Source: Fodinibacter sp963763015 (GTDB lineage Bacteria > Actinomycetota > Actinomycetes > Actinomycetales > Dermatophilaceae). From it: a DNA stretch of 64,000 nt. The DNA is taken from NCBI GenBank assembly GCA_963763015.1, contig CAVXML010000012.1, positions 153,333-217,332 of the forward strand, read 5' to 3'. Below the pieces are notes generated by a model, which ran no database searches, was not told where the DNA came from, and saw nothing but the letters and a program-made list of their open reading frames with translations. Position 1 is the stretch's first letter; each line of letters starts with the position of its first letter. Both the position numbers and the translations under genes were made by a program. This document shows positions 51,327-60,312 of this stretch, in pieces.

Positions 51327-53102
51327 TCAGGTGCCCGGATGCGCGACGATGCCGGCCAGCGCCATCGCCCCCTGGTAGAAGCTGCTGTCGTCATGGAGCG
51401 CAGCCGGTGTGCCGAAGCCCGTCAGCCGACCGTCCTCGATCACCATGATCCGATCACAGATGTCGAGCGTCGACATCCGGTGGGCGATGACCACGACCGT
51501 GACCGCGCCCTTGAGCGCGGCCATCGTGTCGCGGATCAGAGCCTCGCTCCGACCGTCGAGGGCCGAGGTGGGCTCGTCGAGCACGAGGAGCTCCGGCCGG
51601 CCGGCGAGCGCGCGAGCGATGGACAGCCGCTGCCGCTGCCCCCCGGAAAGCTGTGTACCTCGCTCGCCGAGGTGGGTGTCGAAACCGCGTGGAAGCGCCT
51701 CGATGTCGCCGAGGACGTTGGCCTGCCTGGCGGCCGTACGAAGTGCCTCGTCGTCGATGCCGTCGCGGAAGAAGCGGATGTTCTCGGCGACCGTGCCGGT
51801 GAAGAGAAGTGCGTCCTGCGCCATGAACGCCACCCGGCCGCTCCACCATGAGCGGCTCACATCGCGGAGCTCGGTGCCGCCCACGGTCAGTGAGCCGCTT
51901 CCCGGGTCCTGCAGCCCGAGCAGTAGCTGCGCAAGGGTGGACTTGCCCGCGCCAGAGGGACCGATGACCCCCACGACCTCACCGCGCTCGATCCGGAAAC
52001 TGACATCAGACAGCGCTGGGCGGTCCGCGGTGTACGAGAACCCGATGTTGCGAGCCTCGATGGGAGTGAGGCTCCTGGGGACGACGTCCCCGGTGGGGGA
52101 GGGGGATGAGAGGTAGCGGTCCCTCGTCTCCCGGAGCCCCTCGAGGAACGGCACAGCGGCGGCGAGGGTCCCGGAGGCAGCGGCCAGCTGCTGACCGTAG
52201 GCGAGCGAGCGGAGCATCAGGAGCATGACTGCCCCGATCACCGACAGCTCACCGAAGCCGACGAACGAGAGGATGGCGACCCCCGCGAGGACCGCGGCGT
52301 AGGCCAGCGTCATGTAGATGGGGGCGAGGGCGCCCGTGAGGAACTGGACCCGCTGCTGCGTCGTGGTCGCCGCGTGCGACAGGCCGTCGATGCGCCGGGC
52401 GAACCGGTCCTGGACGCCGAAGGTCTGCATCTCGAGGCCCAGGCCCCCCAGCTCCGCCACCGACCCGGCGAAGTCGATGTTGGCACCGGCCGAGTCCCCG
52501 GCGCGAGCGCGGATGCGACGACGAACCGGGGTGAGCACCGCCCCCACGAGGGCCAGGGCCACGAGGACCGCTCCGGTGGACAGGGGGTCGATGACGAGGC
52601 CGGTCCCCAGGAAGGCGAGAAGGCTCAGGAGCGCCGTCACCGCGTTGGTCAGCGTCGACACCGCGTTGGTGACCCGCGTCACGAACGACGTCAGCAGTTC
52701 CTGCAGGCGTCCTGCAGGTTCCGACTGCTGCACGGCCCAGCTGGTCTGGAGGTACGCGCGGGTCAGGACGTGTCGCTGGTCGCTCGTCACGTCCGCCGTG
52801 AGCCGTGCGGAGATCGCAACACCGACGAGGTTGAGGACCAGGCGTACCGCCAGCACCACCGCGGCGACGACGAGCGCCGTGGTGGAGCTCACCGACTGAC
52901 CGAGGTACGGGCCGATGGACGACTCTCCACCGGCAAGGGCCAACGCGATACCGGTGACCAGGACAAGGAAGAGGGCCTCGAGCAGCGCTCCGATGAAGGA
53001 GACCGACGCCAGCGCCGCCATCCTGCCCCGATATGGGGCGACCAGAGAGCTCAAGGCCGACCACGACCTGACCCCGCTCGGGGCATAGCCGAGGAGCCTC
53101 AT
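51327..53102 (-). CDS. ABC exporter, candidate lipid-linked glycan flippase (PglK/MsbA-like)
   Basis: A 591-residue half-transporter. Six membrane helices (LASVSFIGALLEALFLVLVT, TTALVVAAVVLAVRLVLNLV, LSLLAFLGTGLVIDP and others) are followed by an ATPase domain with Walker A GPSGAGKST, signature LSGGQRQRLS, Walker B LLVLDEPTSALD and the H-loop VIAHRMS. It acts as a dimer. Within a locus encoding PglC/D/E/F-like enzymes and glycosyltransferases, flipping of an undecaprenyl-linked oligosaccharide is the likely task; drug or lipid export is the alternative. The ATG start has GGGAGAG nearby. Confidence 0.87.
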   Translation of the reverse strand: MRLLGYAPSGVRSWSALSSLVAPYRGRMAALASVSFIGALLEALFLVLVTGIALALAGGESSIGPYLGQSVSSTTALVVAAVVLAVRLVLNLVGVAISARLTADVTSDQRHVLTRAYLQTSWAVQQSEPAGRLQELLTSFVTRVTNAVSTLTNAVTALLSLLAFLGTGLVIDPLSTGAVLVALALVGAVLTPVRRRIRARAGDSAGANIDFAGSVAELGGLGLEMQTFGVQDRFARRIDGLSHAATTTQQRVQFLTGALAPIYMTLAYAAVLAGVAILSFVGFGELSVIGAVMLLMLRSLAYGQQLAAASGTLAAAVPFLEGLRETRDRYLSSPSPTGDVVPRSLTPIEARNIGFSYTADRPALSDVSFRIERGEVVGVIGPSGAGKSTLAQLLLGLQDPGSGSLTVGGTELRDVSRSWWSGRVAFMAQDALLFTGTVAENIRFFRDGIDDEALRTAARQANVLGDIEALPRGFDTHLGERGTQLSGGQRQRLSIARALAGRPELLVLDEPTSALDGRSEALIRDTMAALKGAVTVVVIAHRMSTLDICDRIMVIEDGRLTGFGTPAALHDDSSFYQGAMALAGIVAHPGT

Positions 53103-53139
53103 CCCGTCGACTCTCCCTCCCGTGCGCTTGTGGGTGAAC

Positions 53140-55419
53140 TCACAGGATATGACCCCTCGAGGGGTCGGCCTCGCGTCCACCGACGAGGTCGCCGACCAGG
53201 CGGCGCCACTCACCGGCCGTCGCCTGCACCGTGAAGTGCTCGGTGCACCGCGCGTGGGCCCGATCTCCCATCCGCGTGCGCAGTGCCGGGTCCAGCAGCA
53301 GGGCTGCGGTGCGGTCCGCGAGGTCCGACGCCCGGTCGGACTGCACCACGAAGCCAGTCTCCCCGTCCCGGACGACGTCGCTCACACCGGCCGCAGGAGT
53401 AGCCACGACGGGCAGCGCGCTCAGTCCGGCCTCGACGAGGACGCCCGGCATGCCTTCGGTCGCGGGGGCGCTCGTCAGGACGAGGACGGAGGCCTGACGC
53501 AGCAGCACGGGGACGTCCGACCGCACTCCGAGCAGCTCCACACCCAGGGCATCGGCCCGCTCGCTCAGCGAGCCACGCAGCGGGCCGTCACCAGCCATCG
53601 CCGCGCGGAAGGGGAGACGCCGTCCCCGCAGCGCATGGACCACGTCGAGGAAGAGGTCTGGACGCTTCCCGGGCTCCAGGTGGCCGACGAAGAGAACCAG
53701 AGGTTCCTGGTCGGTCCGCTCTCCCGGCGGGGCCGGGTGGTAGACCTCAGGATCGCGCCCGTTCGGGATGAGGGCCAACATGGACCGCGGTACGTCCAAC
53801 AGGTCATGGGCCTGGTCGAGGACGGCCTGCGAGACACCGACGACACGCGTGGCCCGCCGAGCCAAGAACCGGTACAGGCGTCTTCTGGACGGTCTGGAGA
53901 CCTCCGCTGTGGACAGACCGACCTTGAAGTAGATCGTCGGGGTGCCGACCGCCGCAGCGATGGCGTACTTCAGCGGCTCCCCGCCATGAGCGACGACCAG
54001 GTCCGCTCCACTCTGGCGCAGGGTCCTCCGTAGCGCCCAGACCGCTCGCGGGTCCAGTCCTGCCCGCCTGGACCGAGCAGAAGGAACGCCGAGCCGAACG
54101 TCTGCTCGACCTGAGGAGTCGCTGCCGTCGAAGAGCGACACCACCACGTGGCGCTGGTCCGCGTCGTCTCGTAACGCGTCCCGCAGCTGACCGGCATACA
54201 CCTGGGCGCCCCGGTCGACGTCGGAGGGAAGCACGTGGACCACGGTGATCCTGCGGTCCCTGCCCCAGCCGATGTGGAGCCCCTTGCGCTCGGCCACCGC
54301 TGCGTAGGTCTCCAGCGAGCGACGTGCCACACATCGCTGGTCGAAGGTCTCCTGTGCCCGGGTGCGGGCCGCCGAACCCAGCCGAGCGCGCAGCTCGGGA
54401 TCGTTCACCAGGCCCTCGATCGCCCCGGCGAGGGCGTGCCCGTCGTGCGGCGGCACCAGCCGCAGGTGGATGCCGTCAGTGCCGACCTCTCGGCATCCTC
54501 TGATGTCGGTGAGCACCATGGGCACCCCGCACGCGGCCGCCTCCATCGCCGCCCGCGAGAAGCCCTCGCGGTAGGAGGCGAGGACGAAGACGTCCAGAGC
54601 CGAGTAGACGGCCGGCATGTCGGTGCGTTCGTCGACGAACCGGATGCCGTGGGTCCTTGCCGAGCCTGCACCGGCATCCGTGTCGTCCTCGGGTCCGACC
54701 CAGACGAACGTCGCCCGGTCCGCGAGCACCGTCGCGGCGTGCGCGAACTCAGCCAGTCCCTTCTCGCGAACCCGCCGGCCGATGGTGCCGACAAGGATCT
54801 CGTCCTCGGCCACCCCGAGCTCCGCCCTGACGCGACGGCGGCCCTCGGGGTCGGGGCCGAACCGCACCAGGTCGACGCCGTTGCCCACCACCCGGCTCCT
54901 CCCGCGCTTGAGGGCCGGCCGGAGCGTCCTGCGGTCATCGGCGTTCTGGAACAGCTCGTAGTCGGAGAACCGGGCGGCCAGCCCTTCGAGTCCGTAGACG
55001 AAGGCCTTCTTGGTCACGGAGTCCTCGGGCCGAGCCCACAGGCCATGACACGTGTTGACGACGACGGGCACACCGGCGAGCCGCCCGGCGATGCGTCCCA
55101 TCACACCGGTCTTGGGGTTGTGGGTGTGCAGGATGTCCAGGTCCAGGGCGCGGATCGTCGCGTGCAGCTCCCGGAAGGCCGCGAGATCACGCCGGGGACT
55201 CCAGGAGCGCGTCAGCGATGGAACCGCCACGTGGGTGACGCCCCCCTCCTGCACTCGGCCGACGTACGGTCCCGGGGCGCTGAGGCCGAAGACCTCGTGA
55301 CCTGTCTCCACGTCGACCTCGAGCTCGGTGGCGAGGAGCAGGGCAAGACTCATGTCCACCGTGGTGAGGTGAGCCAGCCGCGGGCGCTGGGACGTGGCCT
55401 GCCCCCGGTGCCCGCTCAT
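53140..55419 (-). CDS. Two family 4 glycosyltransferases in one reading frame
   Basis: A 759-residue protein with two complete GT-B units. Unit 1 (to about residue 365) has LAHLTTVDMSLALLLATELE, GTIGRRVREKGLAEFAHAA and ASYREGFSRAAMEAAACGVP. Unit 2 (from about 375) begins ITVVHVLPSDVDRGAQVYAG, with LFVGHLEPGKRPDLFLDVV and TEGMPGVLVEAGLSALPVV. The junction is only about ten residues. Normally these are separate proteins of about 370 residues. The fusion may be real, giving two successive transfers, or may arise from an indel that removed a stop codon. GGGAGGA lies 8 bases before the ATG. Confidence 0.85.
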   Translation of the reverse strand: MSGHRGQATSQRPRLAHLTTVDMSLALLLATELEVDVETGHEVFGLSAPGPYVGRVQEGGVTHVAVPSLTRSWSPRRDLAAFRELHATIRALDLDILHTHNPKTGVMGRIAGRLAGVPVVVNTCHGLWARPEDSVTKKAFVYGLEGLAARFSDYELFQNADDRRTLRPALKRGRSRVVGNGVDLVRFGPDPEGRRRVRAELGVAEDEILVGTIGRRVREKGLAEFAHAATVLADRATFVWVGPEDDTDAGAGSARTHGIRFVDERTDMPAVYSALDVFVLASYREGFSRAAMEAAACGVPMVLTDIRGCREVGTDGIHLRLVPPHDGHALAGAIEGLVNDPELRARLGSAARTRAQETFDQRCVARRSLETYAAVAERKGLHIGWGRDRRITVVHVLPSDVDRGAQVYAGQLRDALRDDADQRHVVVSLFDGSDSSGRADVRLGVPSARSRRAGLDPRAVWALRRTLRQSGADLVVAHGGEPLKYAIAAAVGTPTIYFKVGLSTAEVSRPSRRRLYRFLARRATRVVGVSQAVLDQAHDLLDVPRSMLALIPNGRDPEVYHPAPPGERTDQEPLVLFVGHLEPGKRPDLFLDVVHALRGRRLPFRAAMAGDGPLRGSLSERADALGVELLGVRSDVPVLLRQASVLVLTSAPATEGMPGVLVEAGLSALPVVATPAAGVSDVVRDGETGFVVQSDRASDLADRTAALLLDPALRTRMGDRAHARCTEHFTVQATAGEWRRLVGDLVGGREADPSRGHIL

Positions 55420-55570
55420 GGCGTGGATCCTCCCAGCATCACCTCCGAGGGCCAAACCCGCCTCTGGGAGTCGGCTAGACTTCCCGATGTCTGTCCCCTT
55501 GTCCGGAAGGTGCCTTCAGGGTTGTCGGGGGATACCGCCTCGCCGATGAAGCCACCACAGGAGAAACCGC

Positions 55571-57095
55571 ATGACGCTGCAGGACTACCTCAGGGTGTTC
55601 CGACGCCGGTGGCCGATCATCGTGGTGTGCGCCGTTGGCGGCCGCTGCGGTCATGTGGTTCGTGACCCCGGCCGACGCCGGAACCGCCAAGCAGGCCACG
55701 TCCTACACCGCGACCGCCACTCTCCTCGTGGGCTCCGCCAGTGAGAGTGAGGACGAGCCATCGTCAGTCTCGATGGGCCGGATAGCGCTCTACCTGACCA
55801 ACGGTGACATCCCACGCCTCGCTGCCAAGGCGCTCGAGTACGAGGGAAACCCAGCACTGTTGGCCTCCGGCCTGACGGTCGAGACCGACCCGACGGCCAT
55901 GGCCGTGACGCTGGCGGCATCTGCAAGCGATGGCGATCGTGCGGCTGCTGTGGCCAACGCGTTCGCGGACCAGGCTGTGGCCTACTTCCAGAAGACACGT
56001 CCGGGTGCCGGGAACGTGGACATCGCGATCCTGCAGAAGGCGACGCCCATCCCGGATGAGTCAGGCGGTGGCGTTGCTCTCCCGGGCAGGACCCTCCGCA
56101 CGCTCATCGCGGGGGCCCTGGGCCTCCTCCTGGGGCTGGCGCTGGCCATCGTCCTGGACCGCGTGGACTCGCGCCTGCGCACCCGCGCGGACATCCAGGA
56201 AGCGCTGCGGATGCCGGTCATCGCCGAGATCCCGAAGATGAGCCGGGCGCTGCGTCGCCGCGGGGCCATCGTCACCGAGGACCCGCTGAGCGTCTACGCG
56301 GACGGGTATCGGGCGGCCCGCACCGCACTGGTCCACACGGGGAGTCGGCAGCTGCCCGGCGACTACACCCCACGGCGGTCCGCTGATCCCCTGGCGACGC
56401 AGACCGGAGCCCGGCTCGTCCTGGTGACGTCGGCCTTCCCAGCCGAGGGGAAGTCGACCAGCACGACCAACCTGGCCGCCAGCTTCGCCGAGACCGGTCA
56501 GCGCGTTCTCGTGCTCGATGCCGACCTTCGGTCACCGGACGCGCACAACCACTTCGACGTGCCCCAGGGCGCCGGCATCTCGGACTACCTCAGCGACCAC
56601 GGCGAGACCGAGCTCGAGGCGCTCATCCGGCCGACCAGCATCCCGGGGGTGCGGATCATCACGGCCGGGACGAGCCTGACGAACCCGGCCGCCCTGTCCA
56701 GTCGGATGGGCCATCTGCTCGCCGAGGCGCGTGAGCGTGCGGACGTGGTCCTCATCGACAGCGCTCCGCTCCTGGCTGCGAGTGACGTCTTCGACATCCT
56801 GCCGCTGGTCGACACGGTCCTGCTCGTGGTGCGCAGCGGCCGGCTCACGGCTACTGCCGGTAGCCGCGTGTCCGAGCTCCTCGGCCGGTTCCAGGTGCCT
56901 GTCAGCGGCGCGTTGATCGTCGGTTCCAAGATGCAGCGCCGTGGGGGCTACGGCTACGGCTATGGCTACGGCGCGCAGAGGAAGAAGAAGCGCGGTCGCA
57001 CGGTGGCCGCTCCGGAAGAGAGCTTCCCGGTAGAGATCGACGACTTCATGGATGGGCAGGTACCGGAAAGCCGCCGCGCCCGGCGCTCCGTCTGA
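55571..57095 (+). pseudogene. Wzz-domain polysaccharide co-polymerase fused to BY-kinase, frame broken near 55632
   Basis: The start MTLQDYLRVFRRRWPIIVV gives the first membrane helix of a Wzz domain. The frame then shifts by one and continues LAAAAVMWFVTPADA, an extracytoplasmic region, a second helix (TLIAGALGLLLGLALAIVL) and a bacterial tyrosine kinase: Walker A TSAFPAEGKST, A' RVLVLDADLRSPD, Walker B ADVVLIDSAPL. A GYGYGYGYG run with KKKR follows as the candidate autophosphorylation cluster. The family controls polysaccharide chain length. The locus is one base over a multiple of three and both halves are conserved, so an inserted base is likely. AGGAGA precedes the ATG. Confidence 0.87.
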
Positions 57096-57104
57096 CGCCG
57101 GACG

Positions 57105-58443
57105 ATGACCCACTCGTCCCTTCGGCTGTGGGGCCTGGGCCTCGCAGCCCTGACCGGAGCACTGCTGGCCGCACTCTTCGCGTGGGCGGTCGAGAACCAG
57201 TCGTACTCCGTGTGGGGTGCCGTCGTCGTGGTGCCTGTCGTCGTGGCCCTCAACGTGTGGCTCATCTGGCGGGCCTGCAGGCGGGAGGACGACCCGTTCA
57301 TCACTCGGGTCCTTGCGCTCGGCTTCGCGGCGAAGCTCTTGGGGACGTTCGTCCGGTACGCGGTGGCCTACATCGTCTACGACGGTGCCGCCGACGCCGA
57401 GCGCTACAACGTCTACGCCGTCGTCCACTACGAGATGATGCGCGACGGCACCTTCGTCTGGGACTGGGCGGGCAAGGGCGGAACCCAGTACATGGAGCTG
57501 TTCACGACGGCTCTGTACACCATCACCGGTCCCACGCCCCTCGCGGGCTTCGTCGTCTTCTCCTCCTTCGCCTTCTGGGGTGCGTACCTGATGTTCCGCG
57601 CATTCCGGACCGCCGTGCCGACCGGCGACGCACATCGCTACGCTCTGCTGGTCTTCCTTCTTCCGTCGATGCTCTACTGGCCCTCGAGCATCGGCAAGGA
57701 GTCGTGGCTGATGCTCTTCGTGGGCGTCACCGCTCTCGGAGCCGCCAGGCACTTCGCCCGCAGACGTGGTGGCCTTGCGCTGCTTGCGGCCGGCGCCGCG
57801 GGAACCGCCGTCATCCGCCCTCACATCGCCCTCCTGCTCTTCGCCGCTCTCCTTCTCGCCCAGCTGTTCCGGCCCACCCGGGCTCGATCACTGGACGTCC
57901 TCTCCAAGGTGGCCGGTGTGGCGGTCATGATCCTGGCGCTCAGCATCCTGGCCTCACAGTCCGCGACCCTTCTCGGGATCGACGACCTCAGCTGGCAGGC
58001 CATCTCGGAGACGGTCAACTGGCGCAGCGGTCTCACCGAGCAGGGCGGCTCGTCATTCACACCGGTTCCCCTCGCGTCGCTCTTCGGCGTCCCGATGGCC
58101 ATCCTCACCGTTCTCTTCCGCCCCTTCCCCTGGGAGGCGAGCAACATGCAGCTGGTGCTCCAGAGCCTCGAGGGACTCTTTCTGCTGGTCCTGGCGGTCC
58201 GCGCCTGGCCGCGCCTGCGCCACCTTCTCAGAGCTGATGCGCACGAACTCCTACATCGTCTTCGCGGTCGTGTACTCCTCGGCCTTCATCGTCGCCTTCT
58301 CCGGCTTCGGGAACTTCGGGATCCTGGCTCGCCAGCGCGTCCTCATGCTGCCGTTCTTCCTGGTGCTGCTGGCTCTGCCCACGGTGGAGCAGGAGCGCAC
58401 ACGGGCCCGACAGGAGGGGTTGTTGTCCGGTGTCCGCCGCTGA
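57105..58443 (+). pseudogene. Multi-pass membrane protein, candidate polysaccharide polymerase, frame broken near 58230
   Basis: About 445 residues with ten or more membrane segments (GLAALTGALLAALFAWAV, AVVVVPVVVALNVWLIW, FVVFSSFAFWGAYLMFRAF, YALLVFLLPSMLYWPSS, VAVMILALSILASQSA). A PSSIGKES loop resembles the conserved loop of EpsG/Wzy-type polymerases. After RLRHLL the frame shifts and continues ELMRTNSYIVFAVVYSSAF to the end, LLSGVRR. The locus is one base over a multiple of three. It follows the Wzz-kinase gene by nine bases, where a polymerase is expected; the role is inferred from topology and place. Confidence 0.78.
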
Positions 58444-59272
58444 CCCCGAGAGGCCTCTCGAGGAGCGACCCCGTCGTGGGGCCCGCGGGCTCGTCAAGGA
58501 GGCTCTGAGCCTCACCGAGCGGGATCGGCCGGCGTGTGGTGCCGCGTTCCTGATCTACCACCGTGTCGGCGCGGGCACCCGTGACGAGCTCGATGTTCCA
58601 CTGGCGGCGTTCACGCGACATCTCGACCTGCTCGAGGGGCACGACGTCGTGTCGATCGATCAGGCCCTCGACCGGTTGGATGCCGGTGACGAGCGGCCGG
58701 GCGTCGTCCTGACCTTCGACGACGGGTTCGAGGACGTCCACGCCAACGCGTGGCCACTTCTTCGGGAGCGGCGTCTGCCGTTCACGGTCTACCTGGCGGC
58801 CGGCTTCGTGTCGAAGCCGATGGTGTGGGAGGGCAGTACCGCCCAGGGAGCCCGCCGGGAGAGGGATGTCCTGGGCGCAGCTCGCGGAGATGCTGGAGTC
58901 GGGTCTGTGCACCCTGGGCAACCACACCCAGGACCACGTCCGGCCCGAGGAGCTCACCGAGGATGCAGCTGGACGCCTGCACCGCTGCCCTGGAGGAGAA
59001 CCTCGGGGTCACGCCGCACCACTTCACCTACCCCTGGGGCGTCCCGGTCCCGAGCATGGAAGGGGCGATGAGGGCGCGGTTTCGCAGCGCCTCCACCGGG
59101 CACCTCGGGCGCAACGCTCCCGGGGCCGACCGGATGCGTCTGCGGCGGGTGCCCGTGCGTCGGACGGACCCGGACCGGTTCTTCGCGGCGAAGCTGAGCG
59201 GGGGGATTGGGCCCTGAGCGGAGGTACGCCGGGCTCGTGCGTCTGGGCAAGAGGCTGGGCCTGCGCAGCTGA
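58430..59272 (+). pseudogene. NodB-type polysaccharide deacetylase, frame broken near 58850, 58965 and 59212
   Basis: Conserved pieces lie in order in three frames. FLIYHRVGAG and GVVLTFDDGFEDVH supply the catalytic Asp and first metal Asp; FTVYLAAGFV follows. Then, in a second frame, come SWAQLAEMLESG and TLGNHTQDHV (the His pair). Then, in a third frame, come LDACTAALEENLGV and FTYPWGVPV. A final shift avoids a stop and gives ERRYAGLVRLGKRLGLRS. Metal-binding and catalytic residues are all present if the breaks are repaired, and the net length is a multiple of three. Either decayed or affected by several indel errors. It would remove N-acetyl groups from an exported glycan. Confidence 0.8.
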
Positions 59273-59274
59273 GG

Positions 59275-60129
59275 TCAGAGCTCGGGCCTGATGGCGAACA
59301 CAACCGGCCAGAGCTTCCCCGTGACGAAGACACGGCCACTCTCGTCGTCGTAGGCGATGCCGTTGAGCACGCCGGTGGGAAGTGGCCACAGCCGGCTCCA
59401 TGCCCAGTGGTCCAAGAGGTCCTCGAGGTGTATGTACCCGATCACCGTGCCAGTCTTCGGCGAGATGCGGGCGATGAGGTCGGTCTTCCACACGTTCGCC
59501 CATATCTCACCCCGTACGGACTCCAGTTCGTTCAGCTGGGCGACTGGTCCCTCGGAGTCGGTTACGGCGAGCCGGCGGACCTCCGTCAGCGTCGTGGGAT
59601 CCAGGAACCGCAGTTCAGCCGTGCCGTCGCTCATGACCAGGTGCTCGCCGTCGTACGCCAGGCCCCAGCCCTGTCCGGGGTAGCTGGACTCACTCAGTAC
59701 CGCGAATGTGTCATGGTCGTACGAGTACGCCACGCCGGACGTCCAGGTGAGCTGGACGAGTCGGTCCTCGACCAGGTCCAGGCCCTCGCCGAAGTCGTCG
59801 TCTGACAGGGTGTGCCTCTGGAGCACGATTCCGGTACGCGGGTGCACCCGCCGCAGGCTGGATGCACCCCAGCCGCCAGTGCTCTCGTAGAAGACGCCCT
59901 CCTCGTACACCAAGCCCTGGGTCTGGGCACGGAAGTCGTGCGGGTAGATTCCGACGACCTCGTACGATCCACGCGCGGACACGTCCGGCGACCGCGCCGG
60001 CCAGATCAAAAGCACCCCGAGCGCAAGAACGAGAGCAAGAACAACGGAGCCGCCGACGAAGCCGAGCGCGCGTCGAGTCCACCGGGTGCGCGCGCTCGTC
60101 GGCCCTGGGTCATCCACCACGCCGAACAC
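59275..60129 (-). CDS. Glutaminyl-peptide cyclotransferase (plant/bacterial beta-propeller type)
   Basis: A 284-residue protein. An N-terminal membrane anchor or signal (LGFVGGSVVLALVLALGVLLI) precedes a five-bladed propeller matching the QC family: RAQTQGLVYEEGVFYESTGG, DLVEDRLVQLTW, GWGLAYDGEHLVMSDGTAEL, NELESVRGEIWANVW and LNGIAYDDESGRVFVTGKLW (pieces of each blade). The family converts N-terminal glutamine to pyroglutamate and would act outside the membrane here. It is a minus-strand gene with its stop two bases from the deacetylase stop. Why it lies in a glycan locus is unclear. Confidence 0.9.
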   Translation of the reverse strand: MFGVVDDPGPTSARTRWTRRALGFVGGSVVLALVLALGVLLIWPARSPDVSARGSYEVVGIYPHDFRAQTQGLVYEEGVFYESTGGWGASSLRRVHPRTGIVLQRHTLSDDDFGEGLDLVEDRLVQLTWTSGVAYSYDHDTFAVLSESSYPGQGWGLAYDGEHLVMSDGTAELRFLDPTTLTEVRRLAVTDSEGPVAQLNELESVRGEIWANVWKTDLIARISPKTGTVIGYIHLEDLLDHWAWSRLWPLPTGVLNGIAYDDESGRVFVTGKLWPVVFAIRPEL

Positions 60130-60312
60130 GCCCCAAGCGGGTCGCTCCGCCGTCGGACCCGTGGGGGCCCTCGGTCCCCGAGTCGTCGAGGGCGAAGTTC
60201 TGAAGAGCCACGGGACGAGGAGCGCCGCGGCTCACCGAGAAGCTGCAATCCCCTTGGTGATCGTCCTGCCTCATCATCGCAACGCCGTTGCGGGCAGCGG
60301 CACCATGTCCAC

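Noticed and set aside
60130..60312. Possible small gene between the glutaminyl cyclase and GT4 genes
   Set aside because: The open frames there are short, without ribosome sites or plausible composition. I see nothing supportable.
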